From NCBI GenBank assembly GCA_902729315.2, contig LR746274.1:6631037-6695036 (forward strand): a stretch of 64,000 bases of DNA. The letters are read 5' to 3'. Made by a program: the position numbers and the translations under genes. A model generated the notes under the pieces. The model saw nothing but the letters and a program-made list of their open reading frames with translations. It did not search any database and was not told the origin of the DNA. Shown in pieces: positions 21,101-33,240 of this stretch (the first letter of the stretch is position 1; the number at the start of each line of letters is the position of its first letter). The stretch comes from Spirodela intermedia (taxonomy: Eukaryota; Streptophyta; Magnoliopsida; Alismatales; Araceae).

Positions 21101-23581
21101 TTCTCCATGTTCGCATTCCCAAATGAGTCGTTTCAATGTCAATTCTTAAGCTTGACGACCACCACATGAATAAAAGAGAGGGAATAATAATCAACTTACC
21201 AAATTTACGTGGTTTGTAGGTTACGCTCCTACTTTCACGGCCAACGACGACTACGAGATCTTTATTATATATAGAAGTTTACATAAGGCTCTATCCTCTT
21301 AAGTCAAGAAAAAATTAATAAGTTTACAGAAAATCTTTATTACATTAGCTCTCACCTGAAAAATAAGTTTTATGAATGATAAGGTCTCTATTTATCATGG
21401 CTTAATAGACAATCTCCGATGATAATTATTTTTTATAATTTTTCTAATATTAAATTCTAATATTTTCTATCTTCGGAACACCAATATTTTTGTAGTAGTT
21501 CAGCTCCATATCTACATCCCTTCTCTAAGAACATTTCACTTTTGGATTCCAAAAAAGCAAAATTTATTGATAATGAATCATTAGAAAGCTCAACCCCCTT
21601 AGAATTCTACACCTAAAATTATTGTATAGGTTAACAACTATACATAAGCCTAAGATGATTATAACGATTATCTCCCTTCGATGATAAAGTCGTAATTTAA
21701 CCACAAGTTTATGCAATAAGAAAAATAAAAAAAATATTACTATCAATGTTTCCTAGAATTTGATGAAGACTTGTATCTCATGCAAATTTGATGAAGAGGT
21801 AGTTGATCTTCACTTAATTTTCTCATCTCTCTTCACATTTTGAAGCTATTTGATTGCAAAAGATGTTGATATTATAATAAAGTTGTGGAGAATGACTTTT
21901 GAAGCAAGAATCTCTCCCTAGCATGTCATCTTCAAAGTGTTGCAGGATGTTTGAATTCCATTTAAATTTGCATTTAAAACTTTGAGAAAATTGTTAGAGA
22001 ACTTGAGGGTGATTGTTGAGAGTTAGTTAATCATTATATAGGCCTAAATTTATAAAAATAAACTTGAGTTATACCCTTACCATATTTTTCATCATTTTTT
22101 AATTTTAAAATCCTAAAAATACTTAGAAATTTAGATCACCATAATCAATTTAGTATATCCTTTAAATGCATGGATATCTTGTAAGATTAAATTAATAAAA
22201 CTATTATGTTATGATTTAACATATAGATCTAAAGTTATTGATTTTGGTGTATCCAACAAGAATTTGTTATCATTAATAATGCAACCTTAAATATATTTCA
22301 AACTAAAATAATAATTTTGAAAGCAATTATCCAGAAGTAAAACTAAGCATCCATATCAATATTTAATATCAATATATGATATTTTAAAACAATTTTTTAT
22401 TTAATATTTAATACTATTCAGAAATGCCTTAAAAGCCATTTGTCTAGTCCATATGGGATTAATTAACTATCCATTGAAATCTTCAGAATAATACTTTCAA
22501 AGCATGAACATTTAGTATCCTTATCAAAATTTCATATCAATATTTTATATTAAATATTTATGATAATTTGATATCTAAATCATTAACTTTTCATAAGTGG
22601 TATTTTTATTTCAATACTAGTTAATAAATTAATGATTTTGAGCAGAAAAATCATTCAAAATTCAAATTTTAAAAATATAAGCATCAAATATTTTTTTGAA
22701 TTATCATCAAGATACTTGACACCATTAAGATGTGCATTCCATAAATTTATATTTATTTAACTTCAAGTGTGTATCCAAAAGATCCCTCTTGTGTGATGTA
22801 TGAAAATAAAATATTAAATATAATTTGATCTAGGTAATTGTCTTACGTGTATTTGTCATCATCAAAACTTTTGCAAATGATTAAGGCTCCTAAGAGGTGA
22901 AACCTTATTGTAAATTTTCAACCATTTACTTGTGAACAAAAAACTATTCATCAACAAGCAAGCAATGTTGTGAATGTATATCTAATGTATTTTTTATGTT
23001 CCATTTGAGATAACATACTTCTCACTCTCTCTATAAGTTTTATGTTGATTCATTCTACAATGCAATTATGTTGTATTATTTCTAACACAATTCATTAAAA
23101 AATAATGGTCTCATTTGTTGTAGAACTAGTAAGTTATTTAGATGAGAATTTTATACTATTATTAATATAAGGATATTTTATTTTCTTATCAATTTATTTT
23201 TTAATCAATATCTTTGACAATTCTAAATAACAAATAACTGACTCTTTTTTTTAAAGAAAATGTATTACAACTTTATTAAGAAATCATGAATAAAAGTTAG
23301 TAATTCACCTTCACTGGCTTTTAAGACAATTTAAGTATAACCAAAGTTAGAGTGAATGTAATCAATATTGTATATAGTCATTTGGAATTGTTGTATTAAA
23401 CTTCTCTTTGCATTACTGGGCAAATACAATTTTGACAAAAACTTTATGACCAATACTGATTTTCATTGCAACTAATGTATAGATGATTTAAGTTTTTTGA
23501 TGATCATAGAAATATAATATTTCCCATATTGTAAAGTATCGATGAAATATACATGCAAAGAAGGTAATGAATATAAGATAC
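21101..23581 (-). mobile_element. AT-rich, badly decayed retrotransposon-derived sequence
   Basis: There is no intact frame. On the minus strand around 23090-22950 I can read a phrase resembling the Copia integrase stretch before the catalytic Glu region (ERVRSML followed by a Cys/Leu-rich run), with several stops. I see no LTR boundaries. The family call rests on this one phrase and is weak. Confidence 0.35.
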
Positions 23582-25215
23582 TAATAAGTCTTCATTATCA
23601 TGAGTTAATAATTAGTAAATAATATAGTTTTAGCCTTAACTCATGATAAATAGACTTATATTTGTGTTAAAGTGTGAAAAGTGGTCTTTAGTTGATTAAT
23701 GTAAATTTTTAGGTAATTATGTGATTTTACATGAATTTATATGATTTTTACAGTCTTGCTTTTGAGATAAATGAAGAAAAATAAATAAAAATAAGACAAA
23801 ATGAGGGGGACCCGCCGGCCAGTCGGGCCCACAAGCGGGTCGGAAGCTTAGTCGGGGAGTAGCCGCGAGCAGGGGCTCGAGCGGCTTGGACTGATAGGGG
23901 CACGTGTGCACCACTCCCCTTCCACGTCACCAGTGGTCAGCCGGCTGTGGGGCAAAGAGTGGTCGTACATGCGAGAGAAGGAACTTTGCTTAGAAATGTA
24001 ACATTACTATATATTCGCTTGCAAAATCGGCGCACAACTGATGTGGGACTAAACCCGCATCACACCTTCCTCACAAGGGGCGGACAATCGGCGCGGGTTT
24101 GAATCCTCCTAGAGTCAAAAGTCATATATTTTTATCTGATTATCACAACTTTCCTGCAGATCGCCGGTGAAGGATTAAGCAACGAGAATCGCTAGATCAT
24201 CGGCGAAAATATCGTCAACGCGATTCGCGGAGCATTGCTACTAAAATTGTTGAATGATTCGCGATAAAAGGATCGCGAATCCATTGAGTAAATTATCTCC
24301 GATTGATCGACGAACAAGCTGTCATCGGGTAGAGGACGATCCACCGGTAGACGAGTCGCCACCTCCTGAGAGCGTACCAGATGCGATGAAGAGCCTCCTC
24401 TTGTTGTGCAGACATGAGGATGAAGCTCCCTGACACGCGCCCCACCTCCATCCAGCTCCTCTCTGTCGGGTGACAGCCGCCGGAGACCCACAAAGTCGCC
24501 GTTTTTCCACTCTGCCGGGTGACAGCCGTCGGAGACGACTCAACGACCCATTCCATTAATATCTAGACTTCGCGAAAAGATCTAGAGATTGCCCACGTCG
24601 TCTTTGTCCAAGGATAGCCTTCGAGGCCGTGGACACTACATGACGATCCTCCCGAATGCTCAAGATTCCGGTGCATCGCCGACGCATCACCATCGCGACT
24701 CCAGAACTCTGTTTTCCTACTTTCAACTTACTTTACACTTCATTTAGTGATAGTTTTTGTGATTTTAATTTACCAAAATATACTTTGTTCTATTACGATT
24801 CTTCCGACTTTTACAGATCTTAATTTGATTAATTAAATCATTTGTAATCGCTTACGTAAGAATCGCCGGGCGGAACTCTGTTTTCGTCCGATTCGCGTTC
24901 GCCGAGCAATGATGTCATCCTGACGTCCGCACTCTTATTTCTCTTTTTCGTAAATTTTAAATATATTTCCTTTTCATTTCCTAGTATCCAATTCATAGAA
25001 AATCGTATTCATTGAGATTTTTTTTGAATAATTACCAGATATTATATTACATCCCTGTGATCGACCTGAGAAATTACTGCTATTTTTGGAAGTTTTATTG
25101 AATTATAATTGATATATTTATTTAGAAATACTTCTAAATATCTGAAAATTCATATTTTCTAGTTTTATAAATTTTAGATTTGCGTGATTTAATATACAAT
25201 GACTAAGTCATGTAA
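23582..25215 (+). mobile_element. LTR-like element, copy A (probable solo LTR)
   Basis: This 1,634-bp unit starts TAATAAGTCTTC (consensus TGATAAGTCTTC from other copies) and ends GACTAAGTCATGTAA (consensus ending CGTCA). The consensus therefore has TG...CA ends. Flanks are GATAC and GAGAC, a 4-of-5 match for a 5-bp target duplication. A TATA-like TACTATATATT lies at about 24005-24015, which sets the probable transcription direction as plus. It has no coding capacity. It is the inverted counterpart of 28387-30024. Confidence 0.75.
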
Positions 25216-25702
25216 GAGACTGAGGGCATGATTCTCATTATCTACTTTAAACTTTTTAAGATTTATGAAAATTATTGTAAACTAATTTAGATAATCCCAT
25301 GTGGACATATCTTCTTTAATGTAAAAAGTGAACAATTATTACTTTATATTGAAATGTTTTGTGAGAGATTGTCATAGAAATTGTCTATTGAGTTTAGCAA
25401 GAGCTTACTTAAGGAATCTTCATCAATAACATCTCATAACACATCATATGTCAAGTTTTAAAAAAATCACAATAAGAACTTCATATGCGCTTTTTTCTAT
25501 TCATTTTTTTGCTAAATTAGCAGATCTTCTTTACCCTTGATTGTCTTATTTGCTCATGTTGGACAAATAATGATTTGATCTTTAATTTTCAATTGTTAAA
25601 AACCTTTATCTTTCTATTGAACACTTTAATGTCAATCTTCATTTTTGACCTTGACTTTGTTATCAGCAGCAATGAATAATGATCAAAATCCTACAATCCT
25701 CT
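25216..25702. other. AT-rich spacer between copy A and the Copia element
   Basis: This is a 487-bp AT-rich stretch with no recognisable gene or repeat boundary. Confidence 0.5.
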
Positions 25703-25853
25703 TGCTAGAGTTATATTGTCTTGTATGAGCTGAGTCAACTCATATAGTAATTTGGGCTGAAGCAGCCCACTTATGTACATTAGGACCTTAATATAAATAA
25801 TGGGGTCCACCAATTAGGGTTGTGAGTTTTTTCTCTTTCAATGATTGTTAACA
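25703..25853 (+). repeat. 5' LTR of the Copia element
   Basis: This 151-bp repeat begins TGCTAGAG and ends GTTAACA. A TATA-like TATAAATA is at about 25793-25800. It is closely similar to 34884-35037, including the shared phrase GGGCTGAAGCAGCCCACTTA. Confidence 0.9.
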
Positions 25854-25866
25854 TGGTATCAAAACA
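25854..25866 (+). promoter_or_regulatory. Primer-binding site of the Copia element
   Basis: TGGTATCAAAACA directly follows the 5' LTR. It resembles the site complementary to initiator tRNA-Met (TGGTATCAGAGC-like) used by most plant Copia elements. Confidence 0.8.
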
Positions 25867-28386
25867 ATCATGTTCAAAACCCTAGCAGCAGAACATAGTG
25901 ATTCTTCTGATCTAGCATCACCCTTTATCTAGCATTGTCCCTCTATTTGGCTTCACCTCTTGTTTGGCATAGCCCACCATCCAGCTTCACCCCCCATTTG
26001 GTTCAGTATAACCCCTTGTCCAAAGTAGCCCCTTGTCTAATGTTACCCTCTACTTGGAGTCACCTCTTTCACAATATTGCCATCAATGTTGCCTTCTACT
26101 TGGCATCACCTCCTTCACAATATTGTTAAATGTGCACTTTGTATCTCTCTAGCTGAGATAGAGTCTCCAACAACATTTGCCACCACCAAGGTTTATGCAG
26201 TTGGGCCACTCAATAGGAGCTATGTAGAGTCATCTTCTCCATAAGAGTTTAGAGTTGACCAATAGTCAATAGTCAACTCATTGTCAATGGTCAATGATTA
26301 ACTCAAGAAAAAAGAAAGAATGATGAAAAAAAATATCTTAGCTCTTCCATAACACCAAAGTCATATTATCACAACTATCAATAATAATTCAGAGTCATAT
26401 TCAATGGAGCATATCTATCAAGATTTACTTCAAAGGTTAAGACAAAATCAAGCACCTCATAGATGAATCACCGTCTGATCCAACTAGATTAGAGTAATGG
26501 GAGCAACAAGATGCCAACTTTCTTAATGTATTATAAAACTCTATGGGTTCAATCATTGTTGATTTGATAATCATCTTGCACTTGCAAAAACTTTTAGGAC
26601 CATCTTACACGTATTCAAATAACATTTCAAGGACGTATGATTTGATCATTGAATATTATAGAGAAAGAAAAGAGATAAGAGTTTGAGCTAATATTTTGAT
26701 GAGATGACTTGACTTTGTGATGATCTTCATGTACTACTACCAATCTTCAATAATGTTCTGGTAATGTAGAAGCAGCATGACCAAATAGTTTTTCTTAAAT
26801 TCCTTGATGGTCTTTTGTAGAATATGGAGTTCATAGTCAAATTTTGTTTGGAGTTGATACCTATTAACATATCTCTTGTGCCTTTCTAGACTAGAAGGGT
26901 AGGCACTACTATGGATACTATCTCATTGGCAACTATCTTAATGTCTACTCAAACTATTATGGATACCTCATCTCATCGTCATTGTTGTAGTGTTTGTGCT
27001 GGTGAAGAGAGAGTGGAGCTTGTTACAGATTTGAATGTATTCATTTTGGTTGAAAGAATCATACTAGAGATACATGCTACATCCTTCATGGATATCATTT
27101 TAGAGTAGTTAATCTACCTACTTTCAGAGATGAGGGGGAAACTAGAACCACTCACCACTACAATATCATTTGTAGTTGTATCTCATGTTCAAATTAAGTT
27201 CACAAGTTTCTCTTAGGCATCTCATACATCTACAAATGAATCATCATCTTGGATCCTTGACTTAGGTGTCACTAATCATATAACATGAATATTCAGAAGG
27301 TTCACATCTTATTCTAGTCGCCTTATCTCTCCAACATTAGTTTAGATGATGGACGTATAATACATGTCACAAGTATAATAATGATGTCACCTTTATCTAA
27401 ATTATCCTTCAAATCAATTCTTTATGTACCCAAGTTCCATTTCAACCTGGTTTCTATTAGTAAACTCACCCGTGCACCTCAAACTGTTAGAATATTTCTT
27501 CTTGACTCTTATTTCATTTAGAACCTAAAGACAAGGAAGACGATTGGAGAAGGATATGCACAAAGGACTACATTATTTGGGTAAAGCCTCGTGTTTCACA
27601 TGTGTTGCTGTATTACCACTTAAAATTCATAGTCAATTAGATCATGTATCTCTTAATAAGCTCAAGCTATTAGTTCATAATTTCATTAGTTTGGAAATAT
27701 TAGAGTATGAGCTTATTAGGTGAAAAAACTCTAGCATTCTAGTTTTGGGTCATGAACTTGTAATCAAGCAAAATTATTGATTGATTTAATTCATTCAAAT
27801 ATATGAACTCATCATCATGTCACATCTTAATTTGGCTTCAAGTATTTTTTTAACTTTATTGATGATTGCTTGTGTTATATGGTTGTATTTCATAAAAGAC
27901 AAATTTTGAGTTATTTTCTATCTTTCATTTATTTTATGTTGAAAATAAAAATAAATTTATGAAAACCATCCATATACTATATTATGACAATGTAAAAGAA
28001 TATTTTAGCCCTTCTTTTATACAAAACTTAATCCATCATAAAATACTTCATCACGTGATGCTCCTCAACAAAATCAAGTCATTGAAAGGAAGCATAATTA
28101 TATCATTGAAATGGCTCTCAGATTTTTAGTATATATGTTCTCACAAAATTCTAGGAAGATAGTGTACTCACAACTACTTGATCAACTGCATGCCATCCTC
28201 TATGTTAGACAACAAAATTAGTTACACTATTCTTCATTTGAAGAGCCATTGTACATTATTTCACCCAAAATATTTAGGTGTCTATTTTGTGCACAAATTC
28301 AAAGTTGGTCAAAATAAACTTCTTCCCCAATTTATGAACTACATCTTTTTAACATATTTTCGTATTCAAAAGGGTAAGTGTTATAG

Positions 28387-30024
28387 TGACGTGACTTAGT
28401 CGTTGTATAATAAATCATGCAAATTTAAAATTTATAAAATAAGAAAATACGAATTTTTAAATATTTAGAAGTATTTATGAACAAATATATCAAGTATAAT
28501 TCAATAATACTTTCAAAAATAGCAGTAATTTTTTAGGTCAATCACATGGTGTAATATAATATCTGGTAATTATTTAGAATTTTCCTCAAAGAATATTATT
28601 TTCTATGAATTTTATACTAAGAAATGAAAATAAAATATATTTAAAATTCACAAAAAAAGAAAATAAGGGTGTGGACGTCAGGATGACGTCAGTGCTCGAC
28701 GAATGTGAATTGGGCAAAAACAGAGTTCTGCCTGGCAATTCTTACGTAAGCAATTACAAATGATTTAATTGATCAAATTAAGATCTGTAAAAGCTGGAAG
28801 AATCGTAATGGAATGAAGTATATCTTGGTAAATTTAAATCACACAAATTATCACTAAATGAAGTGAAAAGTAAGTTGAAAGCAAGAAAACAGAGTTCTGG
28901 CGTCGCGGCGGCGATGCGTCAATGATGCACCAGAATCTTGAGCGTTCGGGAGGATCGTCATGCTGTGTCTACAGCCTCAAAGGCTCTTCTTGGACAAGGA
29001 CGACGTGGGCAATCTCTAAATCTCCTTGTGAAGTCTAGAGATCAATGAAATGGGTCGTCGAATCATCTCCGACGACTGTCACCCGATGGAGTAGAAAAAC
29101 GATGACTTTGCATCTCTCCGATAGTTGTCACCCGACGGAGATGAGCTGGATGGAGGTGGGGCACGTGTCAGGGAGCTTCATCTTCAGGTCTGCACAGCAA
29201 GAGGAGGCTCTTCATCGCATCCGGTACGCTCTTAGGAGGTGTGACTCGTCTCCCGGTGGATCATCCTCTTCTCAATGACGGCTTGTTCGTCGATCAATCG
29301 GAGATGCTTTACTTGATGGATTCACGATCCTTTTATCACAAATCGTTCAGCAATTTTAATAACAATGCTTTGCAAATCGCGTTGACGAGATTTTTGCCGA
29401 TGATCCAACGACTTTGATTGCTTAATCCTTCATCGACGATCTGCAAGAAAGTTGCGATAATCACATAAAAAAATATGAGTTTTGGCTCTAGGAGGATTCG
29501 AACCCACACTGATTGCCCGCCCTTTTTGGGAAAGGTGTGACATGGGTTTAGTCCGACATCGCTTGTGCGCCAAAGTTTCGGGTGAATATATAGTAATGTT
29601 ATATTTGCAACCAAGTCCCTTTCTTGCGCACATACAACCACTCTTTGCCCCATAGCCGGCTGGCCACTGGTGACGTGAAAGGGGAGTGACACACGCGTGC
29701 CCCTATCAGTCCAAGCCGCTTGAGCCCCTACTCGCGGCTACTCCCCGACTGCGCTTCCAACCCACTTGCGGGCCCGGCTGGCTGGTGGGTCCCCCCATTT
29801 TGTTTTATTTTAATTTTAATTTATTTTTCTTCATTTATCTCAAAAGTAAGACTGCAAAAATCATATAAATTCGTATAAAATCACATAATTACCCAAAAAT
29901 TCACATTTAATCAACTGAAAACCACTTTTCACACTTTAGCACAAATATAAATCTATTTATCATGAGTTAAGGCTAAAACTATATTATTTACTAATTATTA
30001 AATCATGATAATGAAGACTTATCA
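28387..30024 (-). mobile_element. LTR-like element, copy B, inserted in the Copia integrase region
   Basis: This 1,638-bp unit runs from TGACGTGACTTAGTC to GAAGACTTATCA. It is flanked by perfect TATAG duplications (28382-28386 and 30025-30029). Removing it with one duplication rejoins the Copia frame as KGKCYS followed by PSLHQYNVFIDVTLFEGTRF. It is the inverted copy of 23582-25215. A TATA-like stretch lies on the minus strand near 29588-29598. No protein is encoded; TG...CA ends and 5-bp duplications make a solo LTR the best explanation. Confidence 0.85.
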
Positions 30025-31869
30025 TATAGTCCATCACTTCATCAATATAATGTATTTATTGACGTTACATTATTTGAGGGTACACGTTTCTTCGATAAAT
30101 CTATGCCTCTCGTGTCACTGAAAAAATCTCTAACTCTACCAATTATTATTAAGCAATTCTTAATATCAATTTAATAGTTGATAGTCATGTTGACTCTACT
30201 AGTTAACCTCTTATCACAAAGGTATACATATGACAAAGAGTTCCTCAAACTTGTTTAAGAACTACTAAAGTGCTTGATCCACAACCTATCAATTCTACAT
30301 TGGATGATTTATCCAAAAATGTATTTATTTAAAGTAACTTAGATCTACTTATTGCCCTATGAAAAGCAAAAAGGTCTTGTATTTTACACCCTATATCTAA
30401 TTTTGTCTCTTATATTCATTTGTCTCCAACCTATTCTATTTTTATCTCGATCTTATTAGATTTACTTATTCATCAAAATGTTTCAAAAGCTCTTGGTCAT
30501 TTTAGATAGTTTAGAGTTATGGAAGAAGAGATAAGTATTTTTAAATGGAATGATACATGGTGTCTAGTTCTATGGCCACCTGATAAATCTATAGTTAGAT
30601 GCAAATGGATTTTTAATGTCTAAGTTGGTCTAAATGGCTCTATGGATATATTGAAGGAACATTTAGTAGCTAACATGACTTAGTCAATGTATAATAAATC
30701 ATGTAAATTTAAAATTTATAAATTTATAAATTATAAATTTTTATATTTTTAGAAATATTTTATAAAAATACATTAATTATAATTTGATAAAATATTCTAA
30801 AAATAGAGAAAATTTTCTAAGTTGATCACATGGATGTAAGATAATATCAGGCAATATTTTAGAATTTTCCTAAAAGAATATGATTTTTTATAATTTTTAG
30901 ACTAAATAAGGAATATAAAATATATTTAAAAAAATTATCAAAAAATAAAATAAGGGTGCGAACATTAAGATGATGTCAGCACCCAACGAATGTGAATCAG
31001 GGAGAAATAGAGTTTCACCTGATAGTTATTACGTAATCGATTATAAATGATTTAATTGATTAAATTAAGATTTATAAAAGTAAGAAGAATCATAATTGAA
31101 TGAAGAATAATTTCGAAATTTGAAATCACACAAAGTATCACTTAATAAAATTAAAACTAAGTTCAAAGTAAAAAAAATAACGACTTTGTAAATCTCCAAC
31201 GATTGTCACATGACATGAATAAGTTGGATGGAGGTAAGGCATGTCTTAAAAAGCATCATCCTCAAGTCTACACAATAAGAGAAATCTATTTATCACATTT
31301 GGTACGCTCTTAAAAGGTAATGACTCATCTCCTAGTAGATCGTCCTCTTCTCAACAATGACATGTTTGTCAATCAATCAAAGATGATTTACTCGATAGAT
31401 TCATAATTCTTTTATCTAGAATTATTTGGTAATTTTAATAACGATATTCTATGAATTATGTTGATGAAATTTTTGATGATGATTAAGTGATTCTGGCAAC
31501 TTAATCATTCACCGGTACATTATAAAAATTATAATGTAATTATATAAAAATATGAGTTTTGGCTTTTGTACGACTCAAACTCTCACTGGTCACTTGTCTG
31601 CATGAGAGAGATAATCTTGTTTTTATAAATAAAAGTATCTTGTTGTTATAAATAAAGGATATTTTAGGTATTCAAATTATTAAAACCTTTCGGGAGGTTG
31701 TGACCACCGATTTAATCTCATGATGTACACTTGTCGTTGTGTTTAAATATATATTATCTAATAATATTTATAACTAAAACTTAATAAGATATTAGTATAG
31801 ATATGTCTCAAGTTGAACATAAGGAGATTGATTAATCTATTATGAAAACTATTTAGTTTATAAATATAG

Positions 31870-32110
31870 TGATTTTAATATTTTATCAATATTTAACAGA
31901 AATAATAAAATTGAAAGATGAAATGAGAAGAATAAAAGAAGGGAATCGAAGAAAGAAAAGAGAAAAAGAAAAAGAAGAGAGAGCTCTCATGAAGAGAGAG
32001 AAAGAGAGAGGAGGAGAGAAATCTTACGTGAGATGGAGAGAGACAAACATCTTATGAGAGAGAGGGAGAGAGAGGAAGATCGAGAGAGAGAGAGAGAGAA
32101 AAATAAAATG
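31870..32110 (+). repeat. Purine-rich low-complexity stretch
   Basis: This is a GAGA/GAAA-dominated sequence inside copy C. Open frames through it are low-complexity Lys/Glu/Arg strings, not genes. Its left flank resembles sequence at about 62760-63010. Confidence 0.7.
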
Positions 32111-32939
32111 ATAATAAAGAAAGAGAAATACGATCAACTCATTTCACAATATCATTATTCTTGGATGAATGTGTGCTTGAGAATTCACACACGTGACATG
32201 AAGTCAATTGTGAATGTCTCTACATTATTTTAATAATTCAACGATCATGAAGCAACCTTTAATCTTGCTGATTTTGTGTTCGAAAATAGAAAAGTACATG
32301 TTATTCATGAAACACTGGAAACAAGAATACGTCAAAATTCGATTGTGAAAATCAATAGAAAATAAGTTGTAAATAATCTTAGCTTGATTTCATATGAGTT
32401 CAGAAAGATTTAGAATAAAAATAAAGATCATTCATCAAGTTTTGAATTAGTTCTACTCATTTCAATCAATATATGTATGAAACAAAAATAACTTACCGTA
32501 AAATATAAAAAAATGACAAAAATAAGTAAATAAATTAAGAAAGTAAGAAATAAGTTGTTGTCTAGTTTAGTTTGACTCTTAGGCAACTAGAGACACTAGT
32601 GTGGTAGCTTAGTTTTATCTAGACGTACCACACCATGTCAAAAATTATAGAAGTATTGTCTAAAAGTGCTGCACCACTTGTCAGAGAGATCCACCAAAAG
32701 AAGGGTTGACCACATTGTCACCGTCATCTGGGGGGAGAAGGGAAGAACTAACCACTCAAGAGAGGCTTTGAGTGTAGTTGGAAGAGGAAGAAATGAGCTC
32801 GTCGATCGCTAGAGGTGTTGATCACACAAAAGGAGGGAGGAATAGATTTGCAACTACTGTCGAGATTTTAAATATAATTGATAATATGTATTTTACCAGA
32901 TAATGATTGATTATTATTTTTCCCTGATAGTGATATGTG

Positions 32940-33240
32940 CAAAAACTTAAGTTCTTGGTATTGTGGCACTTTGCGAGCCACTAAATCAGATGTGCTTAGA
33001 TACGTGGTGTGCTGAGCGACGTAGGATCAACCCCTGCAAATTGGTATCGACCGAAAACTTAAGTCCCTACTACCGTGGCACCTCTTTAGCCATCAGATCA
33101 TCATTTATGGCCACGTGCGTGTTGAGTTGCGTCGGATTTGTGAACCGCCGATGGATTGTTTCAAGCATCTAGTATCGTGGCGGCTTGCCCACCACAAGAT
33201 CTAGCTTATCTGATGACGTGGCTCGTTGAAGATCGCTATA
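32940..33240 (+). repeat. Degenerate tandem array, three units of about 112 bp
   Basis: The phrase AACTTAAGT..TA.(T/C)GTGGCAC recurs near 32943 and 33055, and a weaker form (AAGCATCTAGTATCGTGGCGG) near 33162. Each is followed by a similar CCAC/ATCAGAT...GTG core. The array lies inside copy C. Confidence 0.6.

Noticed and set aside
24192-24556. Minus-strand frames of 73-99 codons within copy A
   Set aside because: The same sequence in copy B and copy D is interrupted, so these frames are not conserved in the family.
29480-29560. Possible tRNA gene at the B-box-like motif
   Set aside because: I could not form an acceptor stem, anticodon arm or A-box around it, and it lies within a repeated LTR-like unit.
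31869-32233. Two Lys/Arg/Glu-rich plus-strand frames
   Set aside because: They are translations of GAGA low-complexity DNA inside a decayed transposon copy.
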